Source: Phycomyces blakesleeanus NRRL 1555(-)
Taxonomy: Eukaryota > Mucoromycota > Mucoromycetes > Mucorales > Phycomycetaceae
DNA length: 64,000 nucleotides
NCBI RefSeq assembly: GCF_001638985.1
Contig: NW_017265138.1
Location: forward strand, 1,851,993 to 1,915,992
Direction: 5' to 3'
This document shows, in pieces, positions 1 to 11,179 of the stretch. The stretch's first letter is position 1. The number at the start of each line of letters is the position of its first letter. Under the pieces are notes generated by a model, which worked only from the letters and a program-made list of their open reading frames with translations, was not told the DNA's origin and searched no databases. The position numbers and the translations under genes were made by a program.

Positions 1-499
1 TGAAGGTTTGTTACAGCCAATTATTTTCTGAATTAAACCACTGCTATATCTAACAGTCAACATTCAAAGCTGGTAAAACCTTTTAATAATACTATTAGTT
101 TATATAAAATTTGATGACTGACTACTATTATATTTGTATGTGAAAAGATAGAACAATAAGTATTTTGAGATTCTTTTTTACTATTTTTATTAAAAGTTTA
201 CATTGAATTAAGTTATTTTAATAAAAGTTATTTTATTTATGATATTTATATTTATTGGAATATATCCAGTTACCTTGAATATGAGTTATTGTAATGACTT
301 TCTAATAATATTTTAAGTATTTATTAAAGATGATTCAATAATAGATTAGATACATTGTTATTATATTTCAGATAGAACTTTATATTAGGTAATTATTTAA
401 AGTAACTTTGATAGAGAATTCTGTCTGGATTAGTATATGATATTGGATATTAAAATATTTCAGATATAACAGTCACACTACATTTAATTAAAAAAATTA
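1..499. other. AT-rich flank, no gene seen
   Basis: Very AT-rich sequence without a convincing open reading frame or recognisable repeat. It ends at the target-site duplication of the gypsy element (GTAGT at 500-504). Confidence 0.5.
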
Positions 500-504
500 G
501 TAGT

Positions 505-1036
505 TGTTGTGGTGGTTGAAGTTGAAGAAGTTTTTAAGAGGAAGAATTGAAGATTTGAAATTAGGAATGAAGATTCGTGAGAACTTGTATAGGTTTTGTT
601 TATTGAGAAAGATTTTGTATCAAAGTTTGATGAGGTTCCTACACTGAACTACTACTGCTATTTATATTGTTTTAGATTGGGAAAATTATATGACTGGGGT
701 CAGGTAATCGATCCTATCTGAGCCTTAATCAGAGCAACGTGATCTTGGGATAATTAATGTATGATTAATTATATAAATGTGTGTAGTCCCAATGAAGTAT
801 TAACATCGAAAGTAAATGTGTTTATGAGTTATAATTATGCTTATAATAATCCACTGATGTATCCCATATTATGGTGATATCATCATATGAAATATAATTA
901 CTATCATACATGCTAAACCTGTGTGTTAAATAATAAAGTAATTGGTAGACACCTTTGACTGGAATAGCTAAGGTCTTATATTATTTCCTTCAGACTTATT
1001 CTCAATTACAGCAGTAGTAAATACTCATTTACAACA
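505..1036 (-). repeat. 3' LTR of the gypsy element (LTR family 1)
   Basis: 532-bp LTR, the downstream LTR in the element's minus-strand sense. It starts TGTTGTGGTGG and ends TTTACAACA on the plus strand. It pairs with 6129-6660; related copies lie at 31730-32260 and, split and inverted, between 24199 and 33565. Confidence 0.95.
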
Positions 1037-1207
1037 TTATTCTCCACCAGATTCAACAATATCTTTTGTTGATTTGGCAAAACATCTCATCTTAACTATT
1101 TATTAATTTGTCGAATTGCTCAATTTCATTTGGGTCAATTACGCTCATAATTTTTTTTTATACTTCAAGAGATCTGCACTGTAAACTCAGCTCCGTGGAT
1201 TACGTGT

Positions 1208-4200
1208 TTATTTTATCAAATTTTTTGTTGCTCTTCTTTTGAACATTCTTTCTTCTCTACTCAGTGCGGTAGGAAGCTTACTTCTATTGTACTCTTCAAT
1301 GCGATTCCTTTTTATTTTACCATCATGTCTTGGAATTTGAACTGTTTTCTTTAATGAGGCTGCACTCTTATTCACTAATTCTGTGGCTCTCTCATTCTCT
1401 AAACGTTCGATTTCTCTGACCTTCTTCCAATACTTTTGTATTATTGTGGGATTGGTAAAATCGTTAGCCATTTGCCATGTGTTTGCCCGTTCATCATAAC
1501 CAACCCATTTTACCAGATATTCTCTTTCACCAGCAGCACCACGATGATCGCGAATGTCTTCAACTTCATAGAGCTCATTCTCAATTGTAGATTCATTGAT
1601 GGTAACTATCTTGAGTTCTGAGGGTATGTAATTTCGGTGCAACAATTCTCCTTGCTCATCCTTTAGTTCATACGATCCTCCTTTATTTCTTCGAACCACT
1701 GTATAAGGACCTTCATAGATTGGTGCCAATTTATTTGGACGATGTGGTAATTTGACCATTACGTGTGTTCCTTTGGGGATGTCTATTAAGATGTTCTTGT
1801 GATCGTATTTCTTTTTTAACTCTTCGTTGATCCGCAAGACTCTTTCGTTTATGGCAGGGAATATTATTTTATCCATATATTCAATCTGCTTCTCCAATTC
1901 ATCAATTGTTACCATGTTTTTGGGAAGAGAGAATTTTGCTTTATTACCATACTCATCAGGTACATTAACTCTGCGAGCATACATTAGTGAAAAGGGTGCA
2001 CTCAGTGTCTTTTGAGGAATATGTCTGTTTATGCATAGCTGAACAATTGGTAAATAGTGACACCAGTCATTGCTGTTCGCTCTCATCATTTTCCGTACAG
2101 TATTCTCTGCAACTTTCACACTGGCTTCAGCAATACCATTTCCTTGTGGATGATATGCCGTTGAATATCTTTGATCAATACCAAGCTCTTTCGATAGACT
2201 TGCCATTAAAGAATTTCTAAATTCCAACCCATTGTCACTTTGCATTACTTTGAGAAAACCATAATCTCCAAATATTTTTATCAATGCCTTAGCTATTGTT
2301 GTCGAGTTTTTGTTTGGTAATGGTCTCAAGATGATATACTTGGAACAAACATCAACTAACACTAGCATATACGTGTGACCATCCTCTGATACTGGGAATT
2401 CACCGCATAAGTCAATTGCAACATGATCAAATGGTTGGAAAGCTACAACATTGGTCAATGGGTGATATCCTCTTTTGCTGATGTTGTGCTTCTGACATTC
2501 AGAGCAAGAACGAATACTCTCCTTTGCTTCTTCATATATATTAGTCCAATGTAATCCTTGAGAGTAAAGATCATTCACCATAGCTTGACTACCAAAGTGA
2601 CCAAACGAATGTGCTTCTTTTAACAAGCCATTTCGCTTTTCTTCAGGAGGCGACATATAGTCAGAAGTCTCTGATACATTTTCGATGAGTTGTGTAGCAA
2701 GTACATTTAGCACTTTGTCCTTACTGTACTTTTTCTTACGAATAATAACTCTATCTTTAGATTGCAAGTGTTTTGTTCTGATTTTTCTCAATCCATCATC
2801 CTCCACCAGCTTGTAACTATCCTCTGGAGGATACAAGCAACTCAACAAGTCTGGTAGTTTATTCAACAAACCAGGAATATGGACCACCTTAAAATCAAAG
2901 TCAAGAAGTGTCTCAATCCAGCCAATTATCATGGGATTAGCAATTTTTTGTATGTGAAGATAAGTGAGTGCTTTATGATCAGTAAAAATGGTGAACTGTC
3001 AGCCCCATAGAAATGGATGGAATTTATCAAGCGCCAAAACGACTGCATACAATTCTCTTTTGGTGGTGCTCCATTGCCGTTGGGATGGGCTCAGGGAAGT
3101 TGACACAAAACTAATATACTTATCACGCCCTTGATCGGCGCGCTGAAAAAGCAGGCAGGCTACTCCATAAAGGGAAGCATCTGTGGCCACATACATTTCA
3201 CGTGACATATCTGTGTAATGAAGAATTAAATCCTGATGCAGTATGTCCTTTAATGCTTTAAAGCTTCTTGTCTGCTCATCTGTCCACAGCTCAGCTACAT
3301 TGTTGGCATGACTTAATCATGAAATAGGTTCAGCCACCTTCGAGATCATGGGAATATAGTCTCTGAAGTAATTAATCAAACCCATAAATTGCTGAATTTG
3401 TTTCGCAGTTTTAGGAATAGGCCATTTATCAACGTTTGTCAACTTTCGCTTATCAACCTTGGTGCCTGTCTCATTGATGACAAAACCAAGCAATCGCACT
3501 GAATGTTGAAACCAGACACATTTATCAGAGTTTAGAATCAACTTCGCCGATGTCAATCTATCAATCACTATTTTTACATCCTTAACATGCTGCTCAAATG
3601 TTTTGCTAGCTACAATACAATCATCAACAAAATTCTGCACACAGTCAATTTTATCAAACAAAGTTGCCATGACATGTTGAAATTGTGATGTAAGCATCTT
3701 CAAGCCAAAGCAGCCTTTAATGAAGCTATATTGTTGCCCATCCAAATGAGTGAATGTTAATTTATGAACATCTTCAGGTGCAACTTTGAAACGATGGTAG
3801 GCATTCAATAAATCCAATGTGGTGAAAAATTTCTTTCCACTCAAATTCTGGAATATCGTTTGGATTTTAGGAATTGGATAGTTGAATGTGGGAGGTAGGA
3901 TCTGATTCAATAATCGCACATCTAGACAAACTCGGTGACTCACAATCTCTCCAGCTTTGTTTCTTTTAGGCACAAGCAACATAGGACTGTTGAAGGAAGT
4001 ATTGGTCTTGGACTTGACAATCGTGCCTGTCTCAAGCCATTCTTTTACTTGTTTATCAAGTGTTGGTTGTAGAGCATGGGAAATAGGATATTGACGTCTA
4101 TAAGCTGTGGCGTCTTCTTTTGTGGGTAATCTAACTAGAGATTCTGATAAAGGACAAGAGGACTCGACTGGGATTTTCTTATTTTCATCCAGTGAGGCCT

Positions 4201-6109
4201 GAATTGACTGAATAAATTCTGCTTGCTGTATTTCCGTACCAGCTGGCGAATTATCCGGTTCAAACTTTTTCTCTTTATCAATATTTAGATTCTCATACAC
4301 AGCGGCATAGTCTTTAGTGTTATCTGAATGAATATATTCTCCTTCGATATCGTATGCAACATTAATCAATCCGATGTTCATTTTTGTTAAGATATCTCTT
4401 CCAAGAAGAATATCAAAATTAAATCCTGTATTAAACTCTAACACCTCGGGTGCATGCTTAAACGTAATTCCATTCACATATTTAAAATTTAAAGGATCAG
4501 TTTTTCCCAATCGCTTAGTACCACTATTCTTTAACAAGAAAGTGAAGGAACCATTTGATGAATTTATTTTATTTATATTTAAATTTTCATTCAAACATTG
4601 TAAACTAATGAAAGTGCGTGCACTGCCAGTGTCAATCATTCCAAGTAGTTTGTGGTTCTCTACAATAATAGGAGTGGTTAGATTAAATGCATCATTGGCT
4701 TTAACCCTTCTCTCAATTTTGTCAAGTAGGTACTTACAGTTGAAAGACATGTCTTCGAGCTCCAAGTTGACACTGTCTTGGATCGCCTTGAGCACTTGCT
4801 CAGACTTCTCCTTGGCAGGGACCTGCGAGACCATCAGGACTGGCTCACTGTCCTTACAGACGTGGCCACGGAAGTAGTTTTCTCCACACCGCCTGCAGGG
4901 GTTGCGCTTGGTGGGGGCAGCTACTTTGGCCTTGTTGTTGGCCAGGGTGAAGCATTTGCTCGACTCATATGTAGTATTCTTACCATGGTGCGAGCAGAAG
5001 AAGGAACGCTCCGGCTTACTGATTCGGTGCTGCTGGTTGTTGCTGGAGTGCACCTTCTTGCGAGGGTACGCCTCCATTCTCTTCTTTTCCATTCTCCTCT
5101 CAGTGTGCATGTTGGCACCAGGAATGAGCTGGGTAGCTTTGGCATACATGTGATTTTCGTCGCCAAGGATGTCTCTGCCAATCTGCGTCAACTGCTCCAC
5201 AGTCCAATCTCTTTTGGTCTCGCCATTGAAGTCCAATCTGGTCATGGTGAGCCGCAAGAGTGTCTGTACTTGCCTAGTCAAGGAAGCGAGGAAGCGGTCG
5301 GCAACACGAGCATCGTTTTTGGGGAGGCCGGCATCATACACAGTCTGAAGGAACTTCTTGGAGTAATCTCCAATCGACTCAGAAGGAAGCATTACCATGG
5401 TAAATACCTCTTTTACCAAACGGGATGTCACCAAGCGCGATCCATGTCTTGCTGTAAAGCAGATCTTGGCCGCGTTCCAATCTACACACTTCTTCAAATC
5501 CATCTCTACCCATCCATCATCACTATGAGGCAAGCAGAGCAGCAAAAATCTCTTCCAAACTAGTTCAATGTCCTGAAGGGACGACTCAATAACCTTTTGG
5601 AAGGTGCGAAGGAAGTGGTCTACTGAGTGAAAGACCTCTTCATTCAGGAAGGATCTAATCACATCGTCTGCCAACTGGAACTTAGGAAGATCTCTTCTAT
5701 TAAGAGTCAACCCTCCAGTGCGACTGCTCTTCTCTACAACTTTCACAGAAGGCAAAAGGTACTGACTGCATGCTATTTCTATATCTATCATTTCTTTGAC
5801 GCGTCTGACCTTATTAAGGGCTAATTCAGCTGCTTGCTCATCATTCATAGCATGAGCAGCACTGACAGCCTCTACATGCTGTTGAAGTTCTAGTCTAAGT
5901 TTCTCTGACAAAGACAAGACTGTTGTAGCAGCATTCGCTACCAAGGGACGAAGGGGAGAGGGAGCGACAAATTGTCCAGGGGTGGAGCTGGCAAAGGAGA
6001 TGTTGTCACTCAGACTGGCGATGAGGTCCTCCTCAGTCATGACGGACATGGCATCCTCATCATGAGCAGGGATGATGGTGGCGGGGTAGTTCTCAGCAGA
6101 GGGGTTCAT
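1208..6109 (-). pseudogene. Gypsy gag-pol polyprotein (chromodomain integrase), two in-frame TGA stops
   Basis: One frame runs from the ATG at 6109 to 1208 and is interrupted only by TGA at 3317-3319 and TGA at 2999-3001. In order: gag (about residues 1-400) with a Cys/His knuckle (CRRCGENYFRGHVC); aspartic protease (DTGSARTF, about residue 490); reverse transcriptase with FVDD at about residue 827. After the first stop comes RNase H (YVATDASLYG). After the second come the integrase zinc domain (H-H-C-C, ending CSECQKH), the catalytic core with Asp in IDLCGEF, Asp in QSDNG and Glu in AEASVKV, and a C-terminal chromodomain (YLVKWVGYDERANTWQ, then the acidic/aromatic helix). A chromodomain on the integrase marks the chromovirus clade, which tends to target heterochromatin. 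At both stops related elements usually have Arg, so CGA-to-TGA change is a plausible cause. Read-through of TGA is the alternative. Confidence 0.93.
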
Positions 6110-6128
6110 GGTAGTTCACAAAAAAAAA

Positions 6129-6660
6129 TGTTGTGGTGGTTGAAGTTGAAGAAGTTTTTAAGAGGAAGAATTGAAGATTTGAAATTAGGAATGAAGATTC
6201 GTGAGAACTTGTGTAGGTTTTGTTTATTGAGAAAGATTTTGTATCAAAGTTTGATGAGGTTCCTACACTGAACTACTACTGCTATTTATATTGTTTTGGA
6301 TTGGGAAAATTATATGACTGGGGTCAGATAATCGATCCTATCTAAGCCTTAATCAGAGCAACGTGATCTTGGGATAATTAATGTATGATTAATTATATAA
6401 ATGTGTGTAGTCCCAATGAAGTATTAACATCGAAAGTAAATGTGTTTATGAGTTATAATTATGCTTATAATAATCCACTGATGTATCCCATATTATGGTG
6501 ATATCATCATATGAAATATAATCACTATCATGCATGCTAAACCTGTGTGTTAAATAATAAAGTAATTGGTAGACACCTTTGACTGGAATAGCTGAGGCCT
6601 TATATTATTTCCTTCAGACTTATTCTCAATTACAGCAGTAGTCAATACTCATTTACAACA
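6129..6660 (-). repeat. 5' LTR of the gypsy element (LTR family 1)
   Basis: 532-bp LTR, the promoter-bearing upstream copy for the minus-strand element. The right flank GTAGT at 6661-6665 repeats the left flank at 500-504. Confidence 0.95.
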
Positions 6661-7630
6661 GTAGTAAATAAGCTATATTTACTACTAATTAAAGAGAATG
6701 TTTTTGAGTCTGAATTGCAAACGTTTGCAAATTTTTATTTTATATGGCAAATTAAATTCCAGTATTTGTTTTTCAAATTTCATGATGGAAGCCATTTAGT
6801 GAGCATTTGAAGCCAACAGTTAGGGATTCTCTGATTTTTTTATTTCAAATGCTCATTAAATTTCTAGTAAAAATTATGCTTTTTTTTCTCACTTCAAAAT
6901 AAAATGTATGATAGCCAGTAGTCTCTTCTTCATACTTAATAAAATAAGCCTTGGAAAGTCAAGTTTATTAAGGTTTATTTCCTTTAAATTTCTTAGTATC
7001 AATGTTTTCAACTTATAATATTCATAACTGTGTCTGAGCTTTATTCTTATTTTTGATTGTACTTTACAAATAATTATTTTTTAGTCATTTTGAAATTATC
7101 ATAACTGTTATATTTGCAGAATCTGGGATATAAACTATCTGACTTAGAAATCTGTGACTCAAGTCAAAGTAGTAATCTGAAACAACACTGACAATAAGTA
7201 GTTGTTATCCAAGAGCCAATACACTTCCTTAAACTATTGCGGACAATATAACATGAAAATATTTTCTCAAAAAACAGTAACAACAGGAACGAATATCAAG
7301 GAACAAAAGATAAATTTTTCTAAGGGAAAAAGATATAAAAGAGATAGAAAACATCAAGCTAGAAATATTATCTTTCAACAGATACAACAATTTCTCAATA
7401 AACTACCATACAAAAGTCTCACTTTATTCATCGTCTCCATATCATCTCATATCTCTTCAATCTCAAGTTTATTATAATCAATTCAAAATACTTCAATAAC
7501 TCAACACCCTCTCTTTTATAGTATTATTATTACTAATTTACTGAATAGTAGAGTAGCATATTTAATTTATTTAGCTTCAAATAGATTGATAGTAAAAGTA
7601 TAGTAGTAAATCTATATATAAAAGAATTAA
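6661..7630. other. AT-rich stretch without a recognised gene
   Basis: Sequence between the gypsy element and a DIRS-like terminus. Short open frames exist (for example 7202-7477), but they are low complexity and show no family signature. Nothing is supported here. Confidence 0.4.
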
Positions 7631-7635
7631 TAATA

Positions 7636-7960
7636 AATTTAGTGAATTAAATAATAAACTAAAGAAATCTTTACTAGATATAGAACATATTACTGTGATC
7701 ATCTTTTATTTATATAGCAAAAAATATAAAAACTTTTTATAATAATATTATTATCCTTTAATTCTATTTGCCAATTATCACAAAACAGAAAAGGGAGAGA
7801 GTAAAAATTATGTTCTATGTCTAATGATGATTTCTCTGATCTATTATTTAATTTACAGTCAAAATAAATTTCTTTGGTAAATTTAATGAGACTGTCAAAA
7901 CTTTCACTAGATATAAAGCATATTGCTACTTCAGAGTATCCAATTTTTTGGAATATCATT
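7636..7960. repeat. Diverged DIRS-type terminus with internal complementary region
   Basis: The stretch at about 7636-7680 (AATTAAATAATAAAC, then AGAAATC) recurs inverted at about 7805-7860. It is followed by a segment resembling the right terminus of the DIRS element at 20831-35348, with the core ACAGTC-AAAT-TT-GG-AATTT-A-GAGACTGTCAAA. An end next to a copy complementary to both ends is the DIRS layout. No coding body is attached, so this looks like a truncated end of a second, diverged DIRS family. Confidence 0.5.
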
Positions 7961-7989
7961 ATTGTGGAAAGAAAGAAAAAAGTAGGAAA

Positions 7990-8306
7990 TGTGGACAAAA
8001 GAATTTGTGAGAACTTATATATGTTGTTTATTTCAAAAAAAGTAAAGAATAATAATATCTGATTGTTTTTCTATATAAAACTATCTACTTATATTTATAT
8101 GTTTTTTTAATTTGTAATTCAATGTGTATGTTGTGAGAAGAAAATAAAGTAAAATACTATATAGATGAAAGAATTCGTGAGAACTTGTGTAGATTGTTTA
8201 TTTTAAAAGAAAAGTAAAGAATAATAAAATTCAATTGTTTTTCTATATAAAACTACCTACTAATATTTATATGTTTTTCTAATTTATAATTCAGTGTGTG
8301 CTTAAG
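7990..8306. repeat. Tandem ~140-bp direct repeat related to the gypsy LTR
   Basis: Two direct copies (about 7993-8137 and 8164-8306) share AGAA-TTGTGAGAACTT, then GTAAAGAATAATAA, then GTTTTTCTATATAAAACTA and TATTTATATGTTTTT. The first part resembles the LTR family 1 stretch GATTCGTGAGAACTTGTG. They are probably decayed LTR fragments. Confidence 0.45.
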
Positions 8307-8570
8307 TAATCTTTATCACAACGAGCCATCTTCCGGAAGTATTGTTTTCTGGAAAGATCTGGAGAGACTAATTGATATAATACTTCTCTAGTCAGATCAG
8401 TTCAAGAGTTTTAGTAAAGAAGAACATTTATGCTATTGGTAATACTTTAGTATTCCAACCCAAATACTTGGGTAATGTTTTATAATATTAAATAGTTGTA
8501 GTTGTAGTCTCTCAATTAAGTATTTGTATAATAAAAGAAATATGTAAATGAAATATAATGATGTCATATA

Positions 8571-8680
8571 TACTATGGAAAAAAAGATAGTTAGACTGGT
8601 GGTTAGACTGGTGGTTTGACTGGTGATTTGACTGATGTTTTGACTAGTAGTTTGACTGGTGGTTTTTTGCAAGTTTTCCA
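8571..8680. repeat. Orphan CACTA-like end with 12-13-bp subterminal repeats
   Basis: TACTATGGAAAAAAAG at 8571 resembles the terminus of the CACTA element at 24952 (CACTATGGGAAAAAGG). It runs into about six imperfect copies of TTTGACTGGTGG up to about 8663, the same arrangement of terminus plus short direct repeats seen at 29651-29724. No partner end was recognised. Confidence 0.45.
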
Positions 8681-8904
8681 TTCAAACCACCATTGAGTTT
8701 AAACAAAAATAAATGACTTTCTGCACTCTGTTCTTTAATATGTTGTTTGTATAATATAGCAATATTCTTTTCTTAGTATTGACTTTTCTGTTGAATGTGT
8801 TTTCTTTTATTTATTATATAAAGCTTACACATCATTAGATACTTTTATTTGGTACTCTCTTATAGAACAATTATTGTTTTAAAATGTAGCACTACAGTAG
8901 AGAA

Positions 8905-9150
8905 AATGGTAACATGTTACCACTTTGGTAACATAACTGCCATTTTTTATTAAGTAAAAAATGGCAGTTATGACTCTGTATAAGGCCAAAACAGGCACTG
9001 TTACCATTTTTTACTATGTAAAAAATGGCAGTTATTTATTATGTAAAAAGCCAAAACAAGCACTGTTATCATTTTTTTCATAATAAAAAATGACAGTTAT
9101 TTATTATGTAAAACGCCAAAACAGACACTGTTACCATTTTTTCAAAAAAA
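8905..9150. repeat. Left subterminal repeats of CACTA copy A
   Basis: Three tandem units of about 60-65 bp (from about 8969, 9034 and 9098) share GCCAAAACA, then CACTGTTACCATTTTTT and AAAAAATGGCAGTTAT. Motifs occur in both orientations, giving local hairpins. In CACTA elements subterminal repeats bind the element's own accessory protein, so these are candidate binding sites. Related motifs lie near the right end (about 16550-16570 and 16800-16850). Confidence 0.65.
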
Positions 9151-10149
9151 AATCAAGCATCCTTCCTTTCCTCTATTACATTCTTTCTTTTGTTCTATTG
9201 CTTTCAATTCTAGCACAACCTCTTGTTTTTCCTTTGCAGCTTTAACAGAATGGTCTGTTTTTTATTATACAGTATTGAATTGAGTTTAATTGAATTGAAT
9301 TTTTATTTCAATACATGGTTTTTTTAAATGAAAATAATAATAATAATAGTAATAATGAAAAAACAATTCCATTGGTCACTTGCAATAAAAAATGGTTCTG
9401 TTTAGCTACTGCAAAACATATACAGTAAAACACTACTATTCAAATTTTATTTCATATACTTTGGGTATTCTAATATATCTTAGATAGCACTTATTATTTT
9501 TTACTGATTTCTACAAATATACTAATATTAGAGAAAAAACTTAAAATAAATAAATAGATATAATATTATTATAATGCTTATCTTTATATAATATGCTTAC
9601 TTGTTTAGTAAAATAAGCATTTACTCTAAGAATATATATATTAAAGAATGTATTAATATTTAAGATCTATATATAAGAAAAGCAATAAAACATAAGCACT
9701 ATAGAAAGTCGTTATTGTAGAAGAAGAAAAACTTGAGCAAAGATTCAAGTCATGTAACATGAAGCTAATTTGAATCTGATTCATACAACTGGAATGAGCA
9801 TCTTTTTAGAAAACTCAAAGTGTTTATTCTACTCAATATACTTACATATAATAGAATGACTCCCGAGTATAATATATCAGTACAAAAATATTACTATTAA
9901 TTTTTTTCTCAAAAAAAAGACTATATACTATTTCCTTTTATATTTGAATGTAGTGGAATTGTAAATGCTGTACATTAGCTTCAAATTCTTGTAATCACAA
10001 CATTAGCAATCATATAAAAGAGGTCAATAAATTTTTTATATGAAAGAAAAAAGGAATAAAAAACATAAAAAGAAAAATGACAAGATAAGAAAAAAAATGC
10101 ACTAAAGACAAACTAAAAAAATCAAACTCGGCCAATCACAGCAGCCAAA

Positions 10150-11179
10150 CTATGATCTTTGGCTTCTCTTGTGAGCAGGCTCGACACTTGCTGTAGGTGG
10201 AGGAGACCTACATAAAAGAGTAAGAAGTTTATATTAGTTTTGTATTAACAGTGCATGAGAAAAAGCAACAATGGTAACTTACAGCACATCTGCCATTATG
10301 GGCGACTCAACATCACCAGTTTCTGACATATCAGGAGAAGAAAGCGAAGAATCACTTATGTCTTGCTGTGTCTATAGCATAATAAAAGGAAACGATGTTA
10401 ATTAAAGTTTACAATATATAGATTTGTTAATTGATAAACTTACTTTGTTCTTCTCTGCCATTCTTCTCTTGTGCATCTGGTTGTCGCTCTTGAAGCTTTC
10501 CCAAAGAAGGCTTCTTGCACACCACATTCTTTTACATTAGTAGATGTGCAATCCACCATTCTTTGCCAACCTCTCCAAATGCATCATGTAGTATTCCCTG
10601 TTTTTCTCTGGGATATTCTTCTATTCTTTTGAGGCCGCAGGATAGTCTTTGTCAATGATATCATGCTTTACCATACGGCCTAATGTTTTGAGATGCAGTC
10701 TTTTTACTGTCAAATCATGATCTGAAAGAGGGACTAATGGGGGCAAAGACTGCCCTTGTGAAACTTCTTTGCAACGTGCCTTCCAGTCCTGCTCGTGAAG
10801 AATCTGAAGCAACAGATTGTATTTTTGTTCTTCGTTTTTCCTTTGAACTTGCCGCCAGTATTGATTACTTGCTTACCAAGCTGATCAGGGTATTCTGTGA
10901 GCTGGGCTCTTTTCACAGACTTGGCAATGCGCTCAAGAGCTACAAAAAATGTATGACAATATTAATAAAGTAAATAAACATCTAAGCACAGAATATATAT
11001 GACTTACAACTCTGCTCAATAATGCTTTGTTGCATTGTAGTTAGATCTTCTGCACTGACTGCTGGCGCAAATTGATTGCTGAATTGCCTTTGAATCTCGC
11101 GCAATGCTTGCTTGATTTCAGCAAGATCAACCTCAATATTTTGAATTGAGTTGAGGAGAGTTGTGTTAATATCAGACAT
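10150..11179 (-). pseudogene. CACTA accessory gene A, coiled-coil protein, broken
   Basis: Four exons fit GT-AG rules: 11008-11179, 10444-10939, 10283-10371 and 10150-10207. Exon 1 encodes a heptad-rich coiled coil (MSDINTTLLNSIQNIEVDLA onward). Exon 2 holds a helical, charged region with a motif NGG....C..MWCARSLLW near its end. Exons 3-4 give a Ser/Pro-rich acidic tail ending HKRSQRS. Three lesions are visible: a one-base frameshift near 10850, TAG at 10621-10623 and TAA at 10537-10539, after which the frame continues. No known family was recognised. Its place in the element, divergent from the transposase, and a similar gene in copy B suggest a second transposition protein comparable in role to plant TnpA. 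That role is inferred. Confidence 0.6.

Larger units (their letters stand above)
505..6660 (-). mobile_element. Full-length Ty3/gypsy chromovirus retrotransposon
   Basis: Two 532-bp LTRs (505-1036 and 6129-6660) flank a 5.1-kb interior that encodes gag, protease, reverse transcriptase, RNase H, integrase and chromodomain on the minus strand. The LTRs differ at about nine positions (about 98% identity), eight of them transitions, so the insertion is fairly recent. The LTRs end in TGTTGT/ACAACA, and the element is flanked by a perfect 5-bp duplication GTAGT (500-504 and 6661-6665). A purine-rich stretch (GGTGGAGAA, minus strand) abuts the 3' LTR and may be the polypurine tract. The leader between the 5' LTR and the gag ATG is only about 19 nt. 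Two in-frame stops break the polyprotein, so this copy is probably non-autonomous. Confidence 0.95.

Noticed and set aside
4374..5563. Plus-strand open frames opposite the gypsy gag-pol
   Set aside because: They are antisense shadows of the long gag-pol frame and show no protein family features.
8433..8681. Minus-strand 82-codon frame with a TSQTTSQ repeat
   Set aside because: It is a translation of the GACTGGTGG tandem repeats next to a CACTA-like end, not a gene.
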